The notes: generated by a model from the letters alone, not told the origin. Counted from the stretch's first letter, positions 16,848 to 26,013 are shown. The stretch: 64,000 bases of DNA from JAVBLF01 sp031553675 (GCA_031553675.1 JAVBLF010000084.1:1-64000), one strand, 5' to 3'. Numbers and translations are program-made.

Positions 16848-18092
16848 ATGACCGCAAGGGAGAGAGTTCTGGCCGCGATCGACCACAAGGAGCCCGACCG
16901 CGTCCCCGTCGACCTCGGCGCGACGCCCAGCTCCAACATATCGGCCATCGCTTACAACAATCTCAAAGCGTATCTGGGCATGCCGCAGGGCCACACGCGG
17001 ATCTACGACGTCTGCCAACAAGTGATCATGCCCGAGGCGGCCCTGCTCGACCGCTTCGGCGTCGACGTGATCGATGTCGCGCAGGCCTATTGCCAGGACG
17101 CGCGCGAATGGGTGGACGTCACCCTGGCAGACGGCAGCTGCGCCGAATCGCCCGCATGGTTCGACGAGCGCGTCCAGCAGGACGGGTCTACGCTTGCTTT
17201 CCTCCAAGATGGCAGTGTGGGCGGCAAAATGCCCAAGGGCGCGACCTTCTTTGACCAGACCATTTGGCCTTACCTCGACGGTTACCCCGACGATTACAAA
17301 GCCCTGCCCGAAGCGATGAAGAAAGTGAGCTGGCAGGCCTTTGCGCATCCCCCCTGGGATCACGCGGGCGGCGAAACGTTCTGGCAGGATCTCCGCACGC
17401 GCACGCTCGCGCTCCGAGAATCGACCGACCGCGCGCTGATGATCGTCTGCGGGTGCAACCTCTTTGAATGGGGCACCTTCCTGCGCAAGATCGACAACTT
17501 CCTCTGCGACCTCATCACCGACGAAGGCGAGGTCGAACGGCTCTTGGACGCACTGATGGAAGTGCACATGGCGACGCTCGCCAAAGTCTGTGACGCCGTC
17601 GGCGACATCGTCGACGTGATCCGTTTCGGCGACGATCTCGGCATGGACACTGGTCCCTTCATGCGCCCCGAGACTTACCGCAAGCTCTTCAAACCGCGCC
17701 ACGCCCAGCTTTGCGCCTACGTCAAACAGCACAGCTCCATGCGCACCTTCTTGCACACCTGCGGATCGATTTACAAGCTCATGCCTGACCTGATCGAAGC
17801 GGGCTACGACATCCTCAACCCCGTGCAGACCTCGGCGCGCGACATGGACGCGGTTACGCTCAAGCGCGACTTTGGCCGGGATGTCACGTTCTGGGGAGGC
17901 GGTGTCGACACGCGCCACATCCTTAATCACGGTTCGCCGGAAGACGTCCGCGCCGACGTTGCGCACAGGCTGGAGATCTTTATGCCGGGCGGGGGCTTTG
18001 TGTTCAATCCCATCCACAACATCATGCCCGACTGCCCGCCCGCGAACGTCGTCGCGATGTTCGAGGCGGTCGAGCGCTTCGGCGTCTATTGA
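16848..18092 (+). CDS. UroD-like protein 2
   Basis: A 414-residue paralogue of the preceding gene with the same start pattern (MTARERVLAAIDHKEPDRVP). It has His303-Thr-Cys305 (FLHTCGS) and again histidine in the distal ligand position (His390, FNPIHNIMPDC). GGAGGG lies 6 bases before the ATG. The gap to gene 1 is only 55 bases. The tandem arrangement and the shared His-for-Cys change suggest the two act as partners or on related substrates, but the reaction is unknown. Confidence 0.85.
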   Translation: MTARERVLAAIDHKEPDRVPVDLGATPSSNISAIAYNNLKAYLGMPQGHTRIYDVCQQVIMPEAALLDRFGVDVIDVAQAYCQDAREWVDVTLADGSCAESPAWFDERVQQDGSTLAFLQDGSVGGKMPKGATFFDQTIWPYLDGYPDDYKALPEAMKKVSWQAFAHPPWDHAGGETFWQDLRTRTLALRESTDRALMIVCGCNLFEWGTFLRKIDNFLCDLITDEGEVERLLDALMEVHMATLAKVCDAVGDIVDVIRFGDDLGMDTGPFMRPETYRKLFKPRHAQLCAYVKQHSSMRTFLHTCGSIYKLMPDLIEAGYDILNPVQTSARDMDAVTLKRDFGRDVTFWGGGVDTRHILNHGSPEDVRADVAHRLEIFMPGGGFVFNPIHNIMPDCPPANVVAMFEAVERFGVY

Positions 18093-18109
18093 CTGAAGGA
18101 GGGGAAAAT

Positions 18110-18955
18110 ATGCATCTCGCCTTCATCACGCCCTGCGTGGGGGAAGAGGTGTTTTCGCACATCCGGCGCGGCGCACAGGACGCCGCCGACCTTCACGGCA
18201 TCACATTTGATTTCCTCGGCACAGAGGACGTCGACATTGAAGAACAGATCGCGATCGTCGAAAAGGCGATCGCCGATCGCGTCGACGGCATCGCACTGAG
18301 CTATCCACATGAAACGGCATTTGACGAAGTGACGGCCAAGGCCATCGAAGCGAGCATCCCCGTGATCGCGTTCAACATCGACAGCCCTCACCCTGACAAC
18401 CCGCGTCTAGCCGGGATTGCGCAGGACATGCGCGAAGCCGGGAGACGCTTTGGACGCCGTGCCGCCGCGAGCATCCCCGAGGGCGCCCATGTGCTCTTCA
18501 CCGAACATTCAGAGGGCATCAGTGCGCTCGACGATCGCATCGCCGGGGCGCTCGAAACGCTGGCCGACAAGCGCATCACACATGAGATCGCGATCACCGG
18601 TATGACGGCCGAGGGCGCGGCCGACGTCATCGTCGCGCGTTTGGAGCGTGTTCCCGCGATCACGGCGGTTTTCGCGACGGGCATGGCGGACACAGAAGGC
18701 GCCGGCCTCGCCAAGCAGCGCTTTCCGGAACGCGAGCTCTTCGTCGCGGGCTTTGACGTGTCCGACGGCATACTCCGCCTCGTCCGGTCGGGCGCGATCG
18801 CCTTTACGGTCGATCAACAGCTCTACGCGCAAGGCTTTTATGCCGTGACGCAACTGGCGCTCTACCTGCGAAAGGGCGTCGTGCCCATGGACATGAACAC
18901 CGGCGCCGTTTGCATCGACATACCGCATCTGCAAAGAAAAGGAGAGGCAATTTGA
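18110..18955 (+). CDS. Cytoplasmic binding-protein-like protein (no signal peptide, no DNA-binding domain)
   Basis: A 281-residue protein with the periplasmic-binding-protein type 1 sugar-binding fold (MHLAFITPCVGEEVF at the start, ADRVDGIALSYPHET, AGFDVSDGILRLVRSG). Unlike exported binding proteins it starts directly with the first beta-strand, with no signal peptide or lipobox. Unlike LacI regulators it has no helix-turn-helix. GGAGGGG before the ATG supports the start. Its stop overlaps the next start (TTGA), implying translational coupling with UroD-like protein 3. A cytoplasmic sugar sensor or carrier is inferred. A missed upstream signal sequence is unlikely, since the preceding gene ends 17 bases before. 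Confidence 0.8.
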   Translation: MHLAFITPCVGEEVFSHIRRGAQDAADLHGITFDFLGTEDVDIEEQIAIVEKAIADRVDGIALSYPHETAFDEVTAKAIEASIPVIAFNIDSPHPDNPRLAGIAQDMREAGRRFGRRAAASIPEGAHVLFTEHSEGISALDDRIAGALETLADKRITHEIAITGMTAEGAADVIVARLERVPAITAVFATGMADTEGAGLAKQRFPERELFVAGFDVSDGILRLVRSGAIAFTVDQQLYAQGFYAVTQLALYLRKGVVPMDMNTGAVCIDIPHLQRKGEAI

Positions 18956-20103
18956 ACCATCGGGAAAGATTGCACGCGCTTCTGCACGGCCAGGCATACG
19001 ATCGCCTGCCCATCGTCCATTTCGGATGGTGGGACGAAACGATCGCGATGTGGCGGGACGAAGGCCATATCCCCGGCGATCTCGCGGAAGCCTACTTCGA
19101 CGCCGCCCGCCGCGGCATGGCGGACGGGAGCGACGCGGATCGCGCCATCACGGCCCTCATGGGCTTCGATTACAACTACTTCACGGTGCTCTTTACGAAG
19201 AGCGGGCTGAACATGCTCTACCCGAAGTTCGAACGGAAGATCGTCCGCGAACTGGAGGGCGGCGCGTGTCACGTCATGAACGAGGACGGCGTGATCGTGC
19301 TGCAAAAAGAAGGTGCTCACGGCATTCCGGCCGAGATCGATCATACGCTGCGCGATCGCGCGTCCTGGGAGGAACACTACAAGCCGCGCTTGCAATGGTC
19401 AGAGGATCGCATCGACGCCGAACGCCTGGCCCGCGTGATCGCCGAGCAGGAAGATCGCCAATTTCCGCTTGGAATCTACTGTGGCAGCGTGATGGGCCAG
19501 GTGCGCGACTGGTTCGGCATCGAGGGACTGAGCTACCTTTATGTCGACGATGAAGACCTCTTCGTCGAAATCGTCGAAACCCTGGGCGAGCTGCAATACA
19601 CAGTCGTCAAGCGAACGCTCGAAAGCGGCGCGCGTTTTGACTTCGGCCATTTTTGGGAGGACATCGCCTTCAAGAATGGCCCTCTCGTCGTGCCGTCGGT
19701 CTTCGACGAAGTTGCGGGTCCGATCTATCGCCGGATCACCGACCTTCTCGGGCGATACGGCATCGATATCGTCTCGCTCGACTGCGACGGTGTGCCGGAC
19801 AAACTGCTACCCACCTGGCTGCACAATGGCGTCAACACGATGTTCCCCATTGAGGTCGGAACTTGGGGCGGCAGCATCGCGCCTTGGCGCGCCCAGTTCG
19901 GCCCCGCTCTGCGCGGTGTCGGCGGCGTGAAAAAACACGTGCTCGCGCTGGACGAAGCGGCTGTCGATCGGGAGATCGAAAGGCTTCGGCCCCTCGTCGC
20001 GCTGGGCGGCTATCTTCCTTGCTTCGATCACAGGATCCCGCCGGACGCGAAGTGGGAGCTTGTGCAGTACTACGCGGCGAAGATGCGCGAAGTGTTTGCG
20101 TAG
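18952..20103 (+). CDS. UroD-like protein 3, variant zinc site
   Basis: Starts with TTG inside the overlap TTGA with the upstream stop; GGAGAGG precedes it, and LNHRERLHALLHGQAYDRLP aligns with the usual UroD-like N-terminus. The protein has 383 residues. At the HxC position it reads Leu276-Asp-Cys278 (SLDCDG), so the histidine is lost, while a cysteine is present in the distal position (Cys357, GGYLPCFDH). It may have lost or changed metal chemistry. It ends the operon just before a terminator. Function is not assignable beyond the superfamily. Confidence 0.8.
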   Translation: MNHRERLHALLHGQAYDRLPIVHFGWWDETIAMWRDEGHIPGDLAEAYFDAARRGMADGSDADRAITALMGFDYNYFTVLFTKSGLNMLYPKFERKIVRELEGGACHVMNEDGVIVLQKEGAHGIPAEIDHTLRDRASWEEHYKPRLQWSEDRIDAERLARVIAEQEDRQFPLGIYCGSVMGQVRDWFGIEGLSYLYVDDEDLFVEIVETLGELQYTVVKRTLESGARFDFGHFWEDIAFKNGPLVVPSVFDEVAGPIYRRITDLLGRYGIDIVSLDCDGVPDKLLPTWLHNGVNTMFPIEVGTWGGSIAPWRAQFGPALRGVGGVKKHVLALDEAAVDREIERLRPLVALGGYLPCFDHRIPPDAKWELVQYYAAKMREVFA

Positions 20104-20113
20104 ACCCTGCCCG

Positions 20114-20156
20114 ACGGCGGTGTTTCGCGTGTGCATGCGGGACCCGCCGTTTTTTT
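20114..20156 (+). terminator. Terminator of the ABC/UroD operon
   Basis: ACGGCGG/CCGCCGT stem with a 23-base loop that can itself fold, then six or more T. Confidence 0.85.
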
Positions 20157-20201
20157 GTACACGTTTGCCCCATGCTGCCGAAGCGCAACAAATGGCATTC
20201 G

Positions 20202-20210
20202 TGCTATAAT
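20202..20210 (+). promoter_or_regulatory. Extended -10 promoter for the M24 peptidase gene
   Basis: TGCTATAAT, 56 bases before the start codon; no clear -35 box at 17 bases. Confidence 0.55.
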
Positions 20211-20265
20211 GATACAGCACAGCGTCAAATTGCCTGCCAAGAAGATTACGGAGGTGCAAGTACAA

Positions 20266-21396
20266 ATGAGCGTTCTACCGAAAGCAGTTTTCCAGAGGAG
20301 AATCGAAACCCTCCGCGCGCGCATGGCCGAAAACGGAATCGATTGCTTGATCGCGTACTCTGACATTTGGCGCAGCAACAACGTGGCCTATCTGACGGAC
20401 TATCGCCAGGGCGGCGGCGGCATCGGGCAATCCTGGACGGCGCTCCTTCTGCCGATCGAAGGACGCCCCAGCATCTTCGTCGGCTTCGAAGAAATCGGCT
20501 GCTGCCAAGATCAGATCAAAATCGACGCGGACATCCAGCCTTCGACGCAGTTTGAGACCGTGCTGCGCGCGTACGCCCAAGCGCATCGCCCGTCCAAAAT
20601 CGGCCTGGCGGGAACCCCCATCGTCTTGCACGCCGTGTATGCCTGCATGGAGCGGTCGTTTCCCGCTGCGGAGATCGTCGATTGCGACCGGATGATCGCG
20701 CGGGATCGCTGGGTCAAAGAGGCGGCGGAAATCGAGGCGATCGCGCGAGCATTTGAACGCAGCGATCGTGCCATCAGCGAAGTGCTTTCCGCGGTGAAAG
20801 AGGGCGTAACGGAGAGGGAACTCTTCGCGATCGGAACGGCCAGCCTGGCGCGCCAGCAGTGCGAGCTCGCCTTCATCCCGACCGTCGCCATCGGTGGGAA
20901 CGCCGGCATCGCGATGAAGCGGCCGTCCGACAAACGCCTCCAAAGCGGGGACTTGATCATGCTCGACTTCGGCGCCATCTTCGAGGGCTATACATCCGAT
21001 ACGACGCGGACGGTCGGCTACCATGTCGACGATCCCTTCGAGCGCGGCATACTCGACGCGGCGCTGGCCGGTCGGAAAGCGGGGTTGGATGTCATCCGTC
21101 CCGGCCTACCCTTCTCGAAACTGGAATGGGCCGTCCGCGACGCCATCAGCGAGAAGGGTTACGGCGCCTACCTCCTGCACAACGTCGGACACGGTTTGGG
21201 GATCGACTCTTCGGAAGAGGATCTGCCGATTGGACCGGACAGCCAGGAATGCATGCAGGTCGGCATGGTGTTCACGGTGGAGCCCGGCATCTACGTGCCC
21301 GGAATCGGAGGGTGCCGCATCGAAGAATGCGTGGTCGTGACGGAAGACGGCTACGAGGTGTTCAGCAAGCTCCCTGCCGAGCCTGCGCTCCCCTAA
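20266..21396 (+). CDS. Xaa-Pro peptidase family M24 metallopeptidase
   Basis: A cytoplasmic aminopeptidase that cleaves N-terminal residues before proline, or a related M24 hydrolase. The 376-residue protein has the creatinase N-domain (about 1-140) and the pita-bread catalytic domain. All five metal ligands are visible: Asp234 (MLDFGA), Asp245 (YTSDTTRTV), His309 (NVGHGLGI), Glu339 (FTVEPGIY) and Glu353 (CRIEEC). ACGGAGG precedes the ATG at 20266, and the longer frame crosses the promoter. It stands alone between a terminator and the AraC-type gene 73 bases downstream, which may be co-transcribed. True substrate is not determinable. Confidence 0.9.
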   Translation: MSVLPKAVFQRRIETLRARMAENGIDCLIAYSDIWRSNNVAYLTDYRQGGGGIGQSWTALLLPIEGRPSIFVGFEEIGCCQDQIKIDADIQPSTQFETVLRAYAQAHRPSKIGLAGTPIVLHAVYACMERSFPAAEIVDCDRMIARDRWVKEAAEIEAIARAFERSDRAISEVLSAVKEGVTERELFAIGTASLARQQCELAFIPTVAIGGNAGIAMKRPSDKRLQSGDLIMLDFGAIFEGYTSDTTRTVGYHVDDPFERGILDAALAGRKAGLDVIRPGLPFSKLEWAVRDAISEKGYGAYLLHNVGHGLGIDSSEEDLPIGPDSQECMQVGMVFTVEPGIYVPGIGGCRIEECVVVTEDGYEVFSKLPAEPALP

Positions 21397-21469
21397 ATTC
21401 CCAAGTGGGTGGCTCCATACCTGACGAGAACCAGTATGAATGTGTTGCGTTTCGCTGGAAGGGATCGCG

Positions 21470-23116
21470 ATGAAGCAGACCACGGGCAAACCCAAAAAAA
21501 CGTACCGCGTCAGTTGGACGTGGTATGTTCGCAGCGTCATCGTGATCATTTCGACCCTTTTGCTGCTGACCTACCTCATCCTGTCGCAGTTTGCCAGCCT
21601 GGTGCTGATCCCTTTGAGCGAGGCGCAAAGCGGCGCGCCTGTCGCCGGCCTCACCGCGATCCAGAACGCCTTTTTCGACAGCGTGTGCAAGAGCGTGATC
21701 ATCGTGATGGCAGTGGGGGTGTTCTGGTCCTTCTTCACCATGCAAAACTACCACATCGCCGTCAACAACCTGCTCGATATCTTTGGCATCGCGGCGCCCG
21801 AAACCCGTCTCAAAGCCCAGGCCTACTCGCGGGATGACCGGCTCGATTTTCTCGAAGCGTCGGTCAAGGGCATCCTCCAGACGAACCGCTACTACCAAAC
21901 GCGCCTCGAACAGCAGCAAGAGGCGGTCCGCGAAAACTTTCTCATTCGGCTGATGCGCGGGCGATTGCGCGACATTCCAACCGTGTACGAGTCGGCCGGT
22001 TCGCTTGGGATCGACCTGCGGGCCAGCGGGCTGCAAGTGCTGCTCTTCGTGATCGAGGACTCGGACACGGCCTCGCAGGACGACAACATGGACGCCGTTT
22101 ACAGCATGCTCCGCGGCACCATCGAGGCGATGGTGCGCGAGGCATTTGTCGGCCATCTGGTCGAGATCGACGGCATGATGGCCTGCCTGATCATGCCGCT
22201 GACCAGCGAGCGCCTCGACAGCGAATGGTCGGAACAGGAGATCGCACGCATCGCCCGCCTGACCCAGCAGATCGTCCGCGATCAGACAGGCTTTTCGCTG
22301 GGCGTCTCGGTCAGCCGGGTCAATCGGGGTATTTCCGGCGTCGAACAAGCCTTTTCCGAGTCGCTTGAGATCTACCAATACGCACAGTTGATCGGCGACA
22401 CGAACGCCGCCATCTTCTACGACCGCATGCAGCCCATTCACCTCTTTGACCGCGGGGACTACTTCTTTTTCGAAAAGGAACGCCAGTTCATCAACTGCAT
22501 CGCTTCGGAGGACTACCGAAGCGCCAGCATCGTCTTCAACGAGATACTCGAAAGCGATTACATCCGCAACGCAACCTCGCTCAAGCTCGCGAGCTGCCGG
22601 CTCTTCGGCCTCGTCAATTCCATGATGAACGCCATGGGCGAAATGCGCCTGACCATGGACGCCGATTTTTTCGACAAGCTCGACCCGTCCGGCATCCTGC
22701 TGAACTGCAATTCGATCCCCGAGCTCAAGCAACAGGGCAAGGCCATCTTCGACAAGATCAACTACTACACCGAATCGCAAAAGAAGCACAGCCCCTATGA
22801 CAAGATGCTCCGCATCGTGGACTACCTCAAGGAAACTTACAGCAATCCCGACCTGAGCGTCTCATTGATCGCCGAGCATTTCGACATGCATCCGTCCTAC
22901 CTGTCGCGCACCTTCAAGAAACTCATGGGCATCGGCCTGGCAGACTATCTCCAGCGCCTTCGCATCAAAGAGGCCAAGGAGCTGATGAAAGACAAGAAGC
23001 GCAGCGTGCGCGAGGTGTCGGAGATCGTCGGCTACAACAGCGTGCTGACCATGAACCGCGCGTTCAAAAAATACGAAGGCACGACGCCCGGCAAGATCCG
23101 GCTCGAGAGCAACTGA
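21470..23116 (+). CDS. AraC family regulator with N-terminal membrane segments
   Basis: A 548-residue regulator. Two hydrophobic segments (about 20-47 and 70-92) suggest a membrane anchor with a short external loop. A central region follows, and the AraC/XylS DNA-binding domain lies at about 450-548 (LSVSLIAEHFDMHPSYLSRTFKKL, then VSEIVGYNSVLTMNRAFKKYEGTTPGKIR). Such architecture is common among Clostridia and Paenibacillus regulators of carbohydrate loci. The start at MKQTTGK has GGAAGGG upstream. The likely target is an adjacent transporter or sugar operon, but no binding site could be assigned. Confidence 0.88.
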   Translation: MKQTTGKPKKTYRVSWTWYVRSVIVIISTLLLLTYLILSQFASLVLIPLSEAQSGAPVAGLTAIQNAFFDSVCKSVIIVMAVGVFWSFFTMQNYHIAVNNLLDIFGIAAPETRLKAQAYSRDDRLDFLEASVKGILQTNRYYQTRLEQQQEAVRENFLIRLMRGRLRDIPTVYESAGSLGIDLRASGLQVLLFVIEDSDTASQDDNMDAVYSMLRGTIEAMVREAFVGHLVEIDGMMACLIMPLTSERLDSEWSEQEIARIARLTQQIVRDQTGFSLGVSVSRVNRGISGVEQAFSESLEIYQYAQLIGDTNAAIFYDRMQPIHLFDRGDYFFFEKERQFINCIASEDYRSASIVFNEILESDYIRNATSLKLASCRLFGLVNSMMNAMGEMRLTMDADFFDKLDPSGILLNCNSIPELKQQGKAIFDKINYYTESQKKHSPYDKMLRIVDYLKETYSNPDLSVSLIAEHFDMHPSYLSRTFKKLMGIGLADYLQRLRIKEAKELMKDKKRSVREVSEIVGYNSVLTMNRAFKKYEGTTPGKIRLESN

Positions 23117-23136
23117 GCGTCTGGCCACTAGCAAAA

Positions 23137-23158
23137 GCCCCCGCTCATGCGCGGGGGC
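23137..23158. terminator. Bidirectional hairpin between convergent genes
   Basis: GCCCCCGC/GCGGGGGC stem with a 6-base loop. The minus strand continues TTTTGC, giving a terminator for the DMT transporter; the plus side has a poorer run. Confidence 0.75.
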
Positions 23159-23189
23159 CGATTGCGCACGCTGGCGCGGAATGCGAGCC

Positions 23190-24242
23190 TTATTCAAGAG
23201 GCACGGCCGCAGGGGCCGCGGCGATGTCGGTGTCGGTGTTGCTTTCGCGAACGACGAGCACGGCGCCACCAAAGACGATGAGGGAGCCGATCGCCGTCCC
23301 GATCGTCGGGAAGGTGAGGAAGGGCGGCAAACAGAGAAGCACTGTGATCCAGATGCCGTATGTGATGTTGAGCACCTGTGCCGTCGCGACGCCGCTGTAT
23401 TCCATCGCGTAGTACCAGCAGATGTAGGAGATGCCGCTACAGGTCGAGCCGAGGAAGAACATGAGCCAGATGAAGCCCTTGTTGCCGATCAGCCCGCCCA
23501 GGAAAGGATAGGTGGCGGCGTTGACGTCAAAGCTGGCGATGAGGTGGCCGATGTAGCCGAAGTTTTTCGTGCTGAGGGAAATCACGACGAGCAGGATGAT
23601 GTAGACGCCGATCAGGAAAGTGCGGCGCAGGGTCGTCGTCACGCTCGAACTGATGTCGCCACGCATCATGTTGTAGCCGAAGCAGCCCTCCATGGCGTAG
23701 CCGATCGCGCAGACGAAGGCGATCATATAGACGAAAAACGGTACCTTGCCACCCGAAAGGCCGTACATGCTCGCCGAGCCCACGATGCAGATGATGATGC
23801 CGAGGAATTTAAGCTTGGTCAAGCGCTCCTTGAACCAGATGACGGCGACGATCGCGCCGATCGCCGGAAAGGATGCCGAGATCGACCCCGCGACGGAGGG
23901 AGAATAGCTGCCAGCGATCGCGTAGGGCACGGCGCCCAGAAGACCGGAAAAGAGGGCTGCCGGCAGGATGCCGAACGACGATTTGCTGCACAAGACTGAC
24001 ACGTATTCCTTCAAAAGTCCCTTTTTGGCCAGGTAAGCGAGTTCGACGATCATGGCCAGGATGCAGTCGCACAGCCCGATCACGAGCGCCGTCGTGATGA
24101 TCAAAAGCCATCCGCCCGCCGAATCGATCGAGCCCTGGTCGCCTGCGAATAAGTTCAGAATGCTGTAGAGAAAGATCGTGTAGACGCCCCAGGTCAGGCC
24201 GGACGCCAGACCGTAAAAGACGCCTCTCTTGTTCTTCAACAT
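23190..24242 (-). CDS. DMT superfamily (EamA-like) transporter
   Basis: A 350-residue membrane protein with about ten hydrophobic helices arranged as two similar halves, as in drug/metabolite transporters. It includes SFPAIGAIVAVIWFKERLT near the mid-region. AAAGGAGG lies before the ATG. It is divergent from the longer transporter at 24510 and clearly related to it: both share a P-I-G-A/S-x-x-A…E(R/S)-x-(T/S) helix end and an A-x-x-W/Y-x-x-EG motif. Substrate is unknown; metabolite export is as likely as uptake. Confidence 0.85.
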   Translation of the reverse strand: MLKNKRGVFYGLASGLTWGVYTIFLYSILNLFAGDQGSIDSAGGWLLIITTALVIGLCDCILAMIVELAYLAKKGLLKEYVSVLCSKSSFGILPAALFSGLLGAVPYAIAGSYSPSVAGSISASFPAIGAIVAVIWFKERLTKLKFLGIIICIVGSASMYGLSGGKVPFFVYMIAFVCAIGYAMEGCFGYNMMRGDISSSVTTTLRRTFLIGVYIILLVVISLSTKNFGYIGHLIASFDVNAATYPFLGGLIGNKGFIWLMFFLGSTCSGISYICWYYAMEYSGVATAQVLNITYGIWITVLLCLPPFLTFPTIGTAIGSLIVFGGAVLVVRESNTDTDIAAAPAAVPLE

Positions 24243-24307
24243 GGGGTTGGAACCTCCTTTCGCTCTGGATTGTTGTGGGACAGATCGGTGAAGAGATGCA
24301 TGCCTTC

Positions 24308-24336
24308 ATTATAAAAAACGCGTCGAGGCCCGACAA
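24308..24336 (-). promoter_or_regulatory. Promoter for the minus-strand DMT transporter
   Basis: Minus strand TTGTCG, 17-base spacer, TATAAT, about 65 bases before the start codon. No convincing promoter was seen for the divergent gene in the same 267-base gap. Confidence 0.7.
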
Positions 24337-24509
24337 GGCCGTTGTCGTGCATTTCCCTTCATTTTCTGCGTTTTCCTGGGAAATGTCACAAAACGATATC
24401 GCGCACAAGGAAAGTTGCTGCTTTCCGGCGGCGCACAGAAGGGTTGCGCGCCGAAGACGGCGAAGTAAAAAGGACGCGCTTCGCGCGACGGTCGAAAGGG
24501 GGAGTTGCC

Positions 24510-25898
24510 TTGCAGCCATCGGCGAACATGCAAGACGTTCGCGACCGGCAAAACATGGTCCGTTACAACTGGGGCTTTCGTTTTGCGCTCTGGTGCGCCA
24601 TCTTGTGGAGCATCGCTTACCAGGCGATCGGTTTGCTTTTCGACAAGGCGCCCTTTGCCCCGGACAGCCCCGTGCCCTTTTCGCCCTTCGATTCGGCGCT
24701 CGTGATCGGTGCCTTTACTGCCTTCACGATCACACTGATCGCGCTCATTTGGCTGGCAGCTCTCGGCAAATTCCGCGATATGATCCGCACGGTTCGATAC
24801 ATGCCGCGGATCGCGCTGCTCCACCTCGTTTGCGCATGCGTCGGCGGCATTGTCGCGTTTGGCACCTACATGGCGGCCGGTTTGGTCGATACCATTTTTG
24901 CCGTCGCTTCGGTCATGTTCTACCCGATCATCGGGAGCGCCCTCGCTCGCATGCTCTGCCGCGAATCGATCTCGCGCAAATGCATGCTCGGCATCGCCGT
25001 GATCGCGTCGAGTTGCCTGATGATCTACCTGCCGAACCTCTTTTCCGGCGGAAGCGGGGGGAAATGGGGCCTCTTGCTCGGTTTGTTGGCCGGCGTTGGA
25101 TGGGGCATCGAAGGCGCGCTTATGGGGCGGGCGCTCGACTTCACCGACCCGGACGTCAGCATCGGGCTCCGCTTTTGTTGTGAGGCGATCCTCTGGGCGA
25201 TCGGCCTTCTCGTACTGGTTATCACCAAGCCACAGGCGCCCGCTTTGGCCTGCGCCATGGCCCTTCGCACCGAGCCCGTGTCCGCGCTCTTGCTCTTCGT
25301 GTGCGCCCTCTGTCTCGCCTTCAACTATATGTCCTGGTACCGCAGTTTTACGCTGATCGGCGTTTGTCGCGGGCTTGCCGTCAGCGACGCGTCCTGCTTC
25401 ATTTCGGCCGTGTGCAGCATGGTGCTTCTCCCGACGATGCCCGGCTGGTCGACCATACTCGCGTCGATCGCGATGCTCGTTGGCGTTTTCATCATCTACT
25501 TGGAGGGTGAGAGCGAAGACGGCATCCTGCGTTCCGCCCCATCGATCGAGCGGTTTTGCGAGGAAAGGCTCCCTCTCTATCCGGCGTCGGCGGACATCCC
25601 CATCAAAGCCCGCGCGCTCCAAATCGTCGCCATGGATGGCCCGATATGGGATTACGACATCGTCGATCGCCTGATGCGCGAATACGGTGCCCTGGACAAG
25701 CCCATCCGGATCCGGAACCAATTTCGGCTCTGGATCATCGAAGCGGGCTGCGCAGGTCTCATTCGCGCGATCGACGACAAGCAGGACGACGGCACCCGCT
25801 TTTCCGAGGGCAAGCTGCTCTGCCGTTACCGCCTGACGGAATTCGGCTACCGACGCCTTGCCGCGGTCGGCTTGCTCCGCGCAGAAGAGGTAGATTGA
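24510..25898 (+). CDS. DMT transporter fused to a C-terminal winged-helix-like domain
   Basis: The start is TTG at 24510, 5 bases after GGGGGAG; the next ATG (24528) is too far from any ribosome site. The 462-residue protein has ten probable helices (about 20-332) homologous to the divergent neighbour. A hydrophilic tail of about 130 residues follows (335-462). The tail has alternating helices and a terminal TEFGYRRLAAVGLL pattern that resembles winged-helix domains (KARALQIVAMDG…DYDIVDRLMREYG). The fold call is by eye. A transporter carrying its own DNA- or protein-binding tail could couple transport to regulation; this is inference. Confidence 0.8.
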   Translation: MQPSANMQDVRDRQNMVRYNWGFRFALWCAILWSIAYQAIGLLFDKAPFAPDSPVPFSPFDSALVIGAFTAFTITLIALIWLAALGKFRDMIRTVRYMPRIALLHLVCACVGGIVAFGTYMAAGLVDTIFAVASVMFYPIIGSALARMLCRESISRKCMLGIAVIASSCLMIYLPNLFSGGSGGKWGLLLGLLAGVGWGIEGALMGRALDFTDPDVSIGLRFCCEAILWAIGLLVLVITKPQAPALACAMALRTEPVSALLLFVCALCLAFNYMSWYRSFTLIGVCRGLAVSDASCFISAVCSMVLLPTMPGWSTILASIAMLVGVFIIYLEGESEDGILRSAPSIERFCEERLPLYPASADIPIKARALQIVAMDGPIWDYDIVDRLMREYGALDKPIRIRNQFRLWIIEAGCAGLIRAIDDKQDDGTRFSEGKLLCRYRLTEFGYRRLAAVGLLRAEEVD

Positions 25899-25899
25899 C

Positions 25900-26013
25900 A
25901 TGCTGCAACACTGGATCGACCTGACCTACTCGCCCGCGATCTGCATCCTGATCGCGTTTGCCTTGGGCGGCATTTGTGCCTACCAGAGCTTTCAATTCAT
26001 CACAAAGCTCTAA
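25900..26013 (+). CDS. Small single-helix membrane protein, 37 residues
   Basis: Begins one base after the stop of the DMT-fusion gene, with a GAGG-like site inside that gene's end. It encodes 37 residues with one hydrophobic helix (about 12-29, AICILIAFALGGICAY) and a short basic end. A strong terminator follows 23 bases later. Tight coupling suggests a small accessory subunit of the transporter, but there is no recognisable family and it could be untranslated. Confidence 0.55.
   Translation: MLQHWIDLTYSPAICILIAFALGGICAYQSFQFITKL

Noticed and set aside
15662..20103. Haem biosynthesis role for the UroD-like genes
   Set aside because: They sit in sugar operons without haem genes, occur in six copies, and carry HxC motifs that true uroporphyrinogen decarboxylase lacks.
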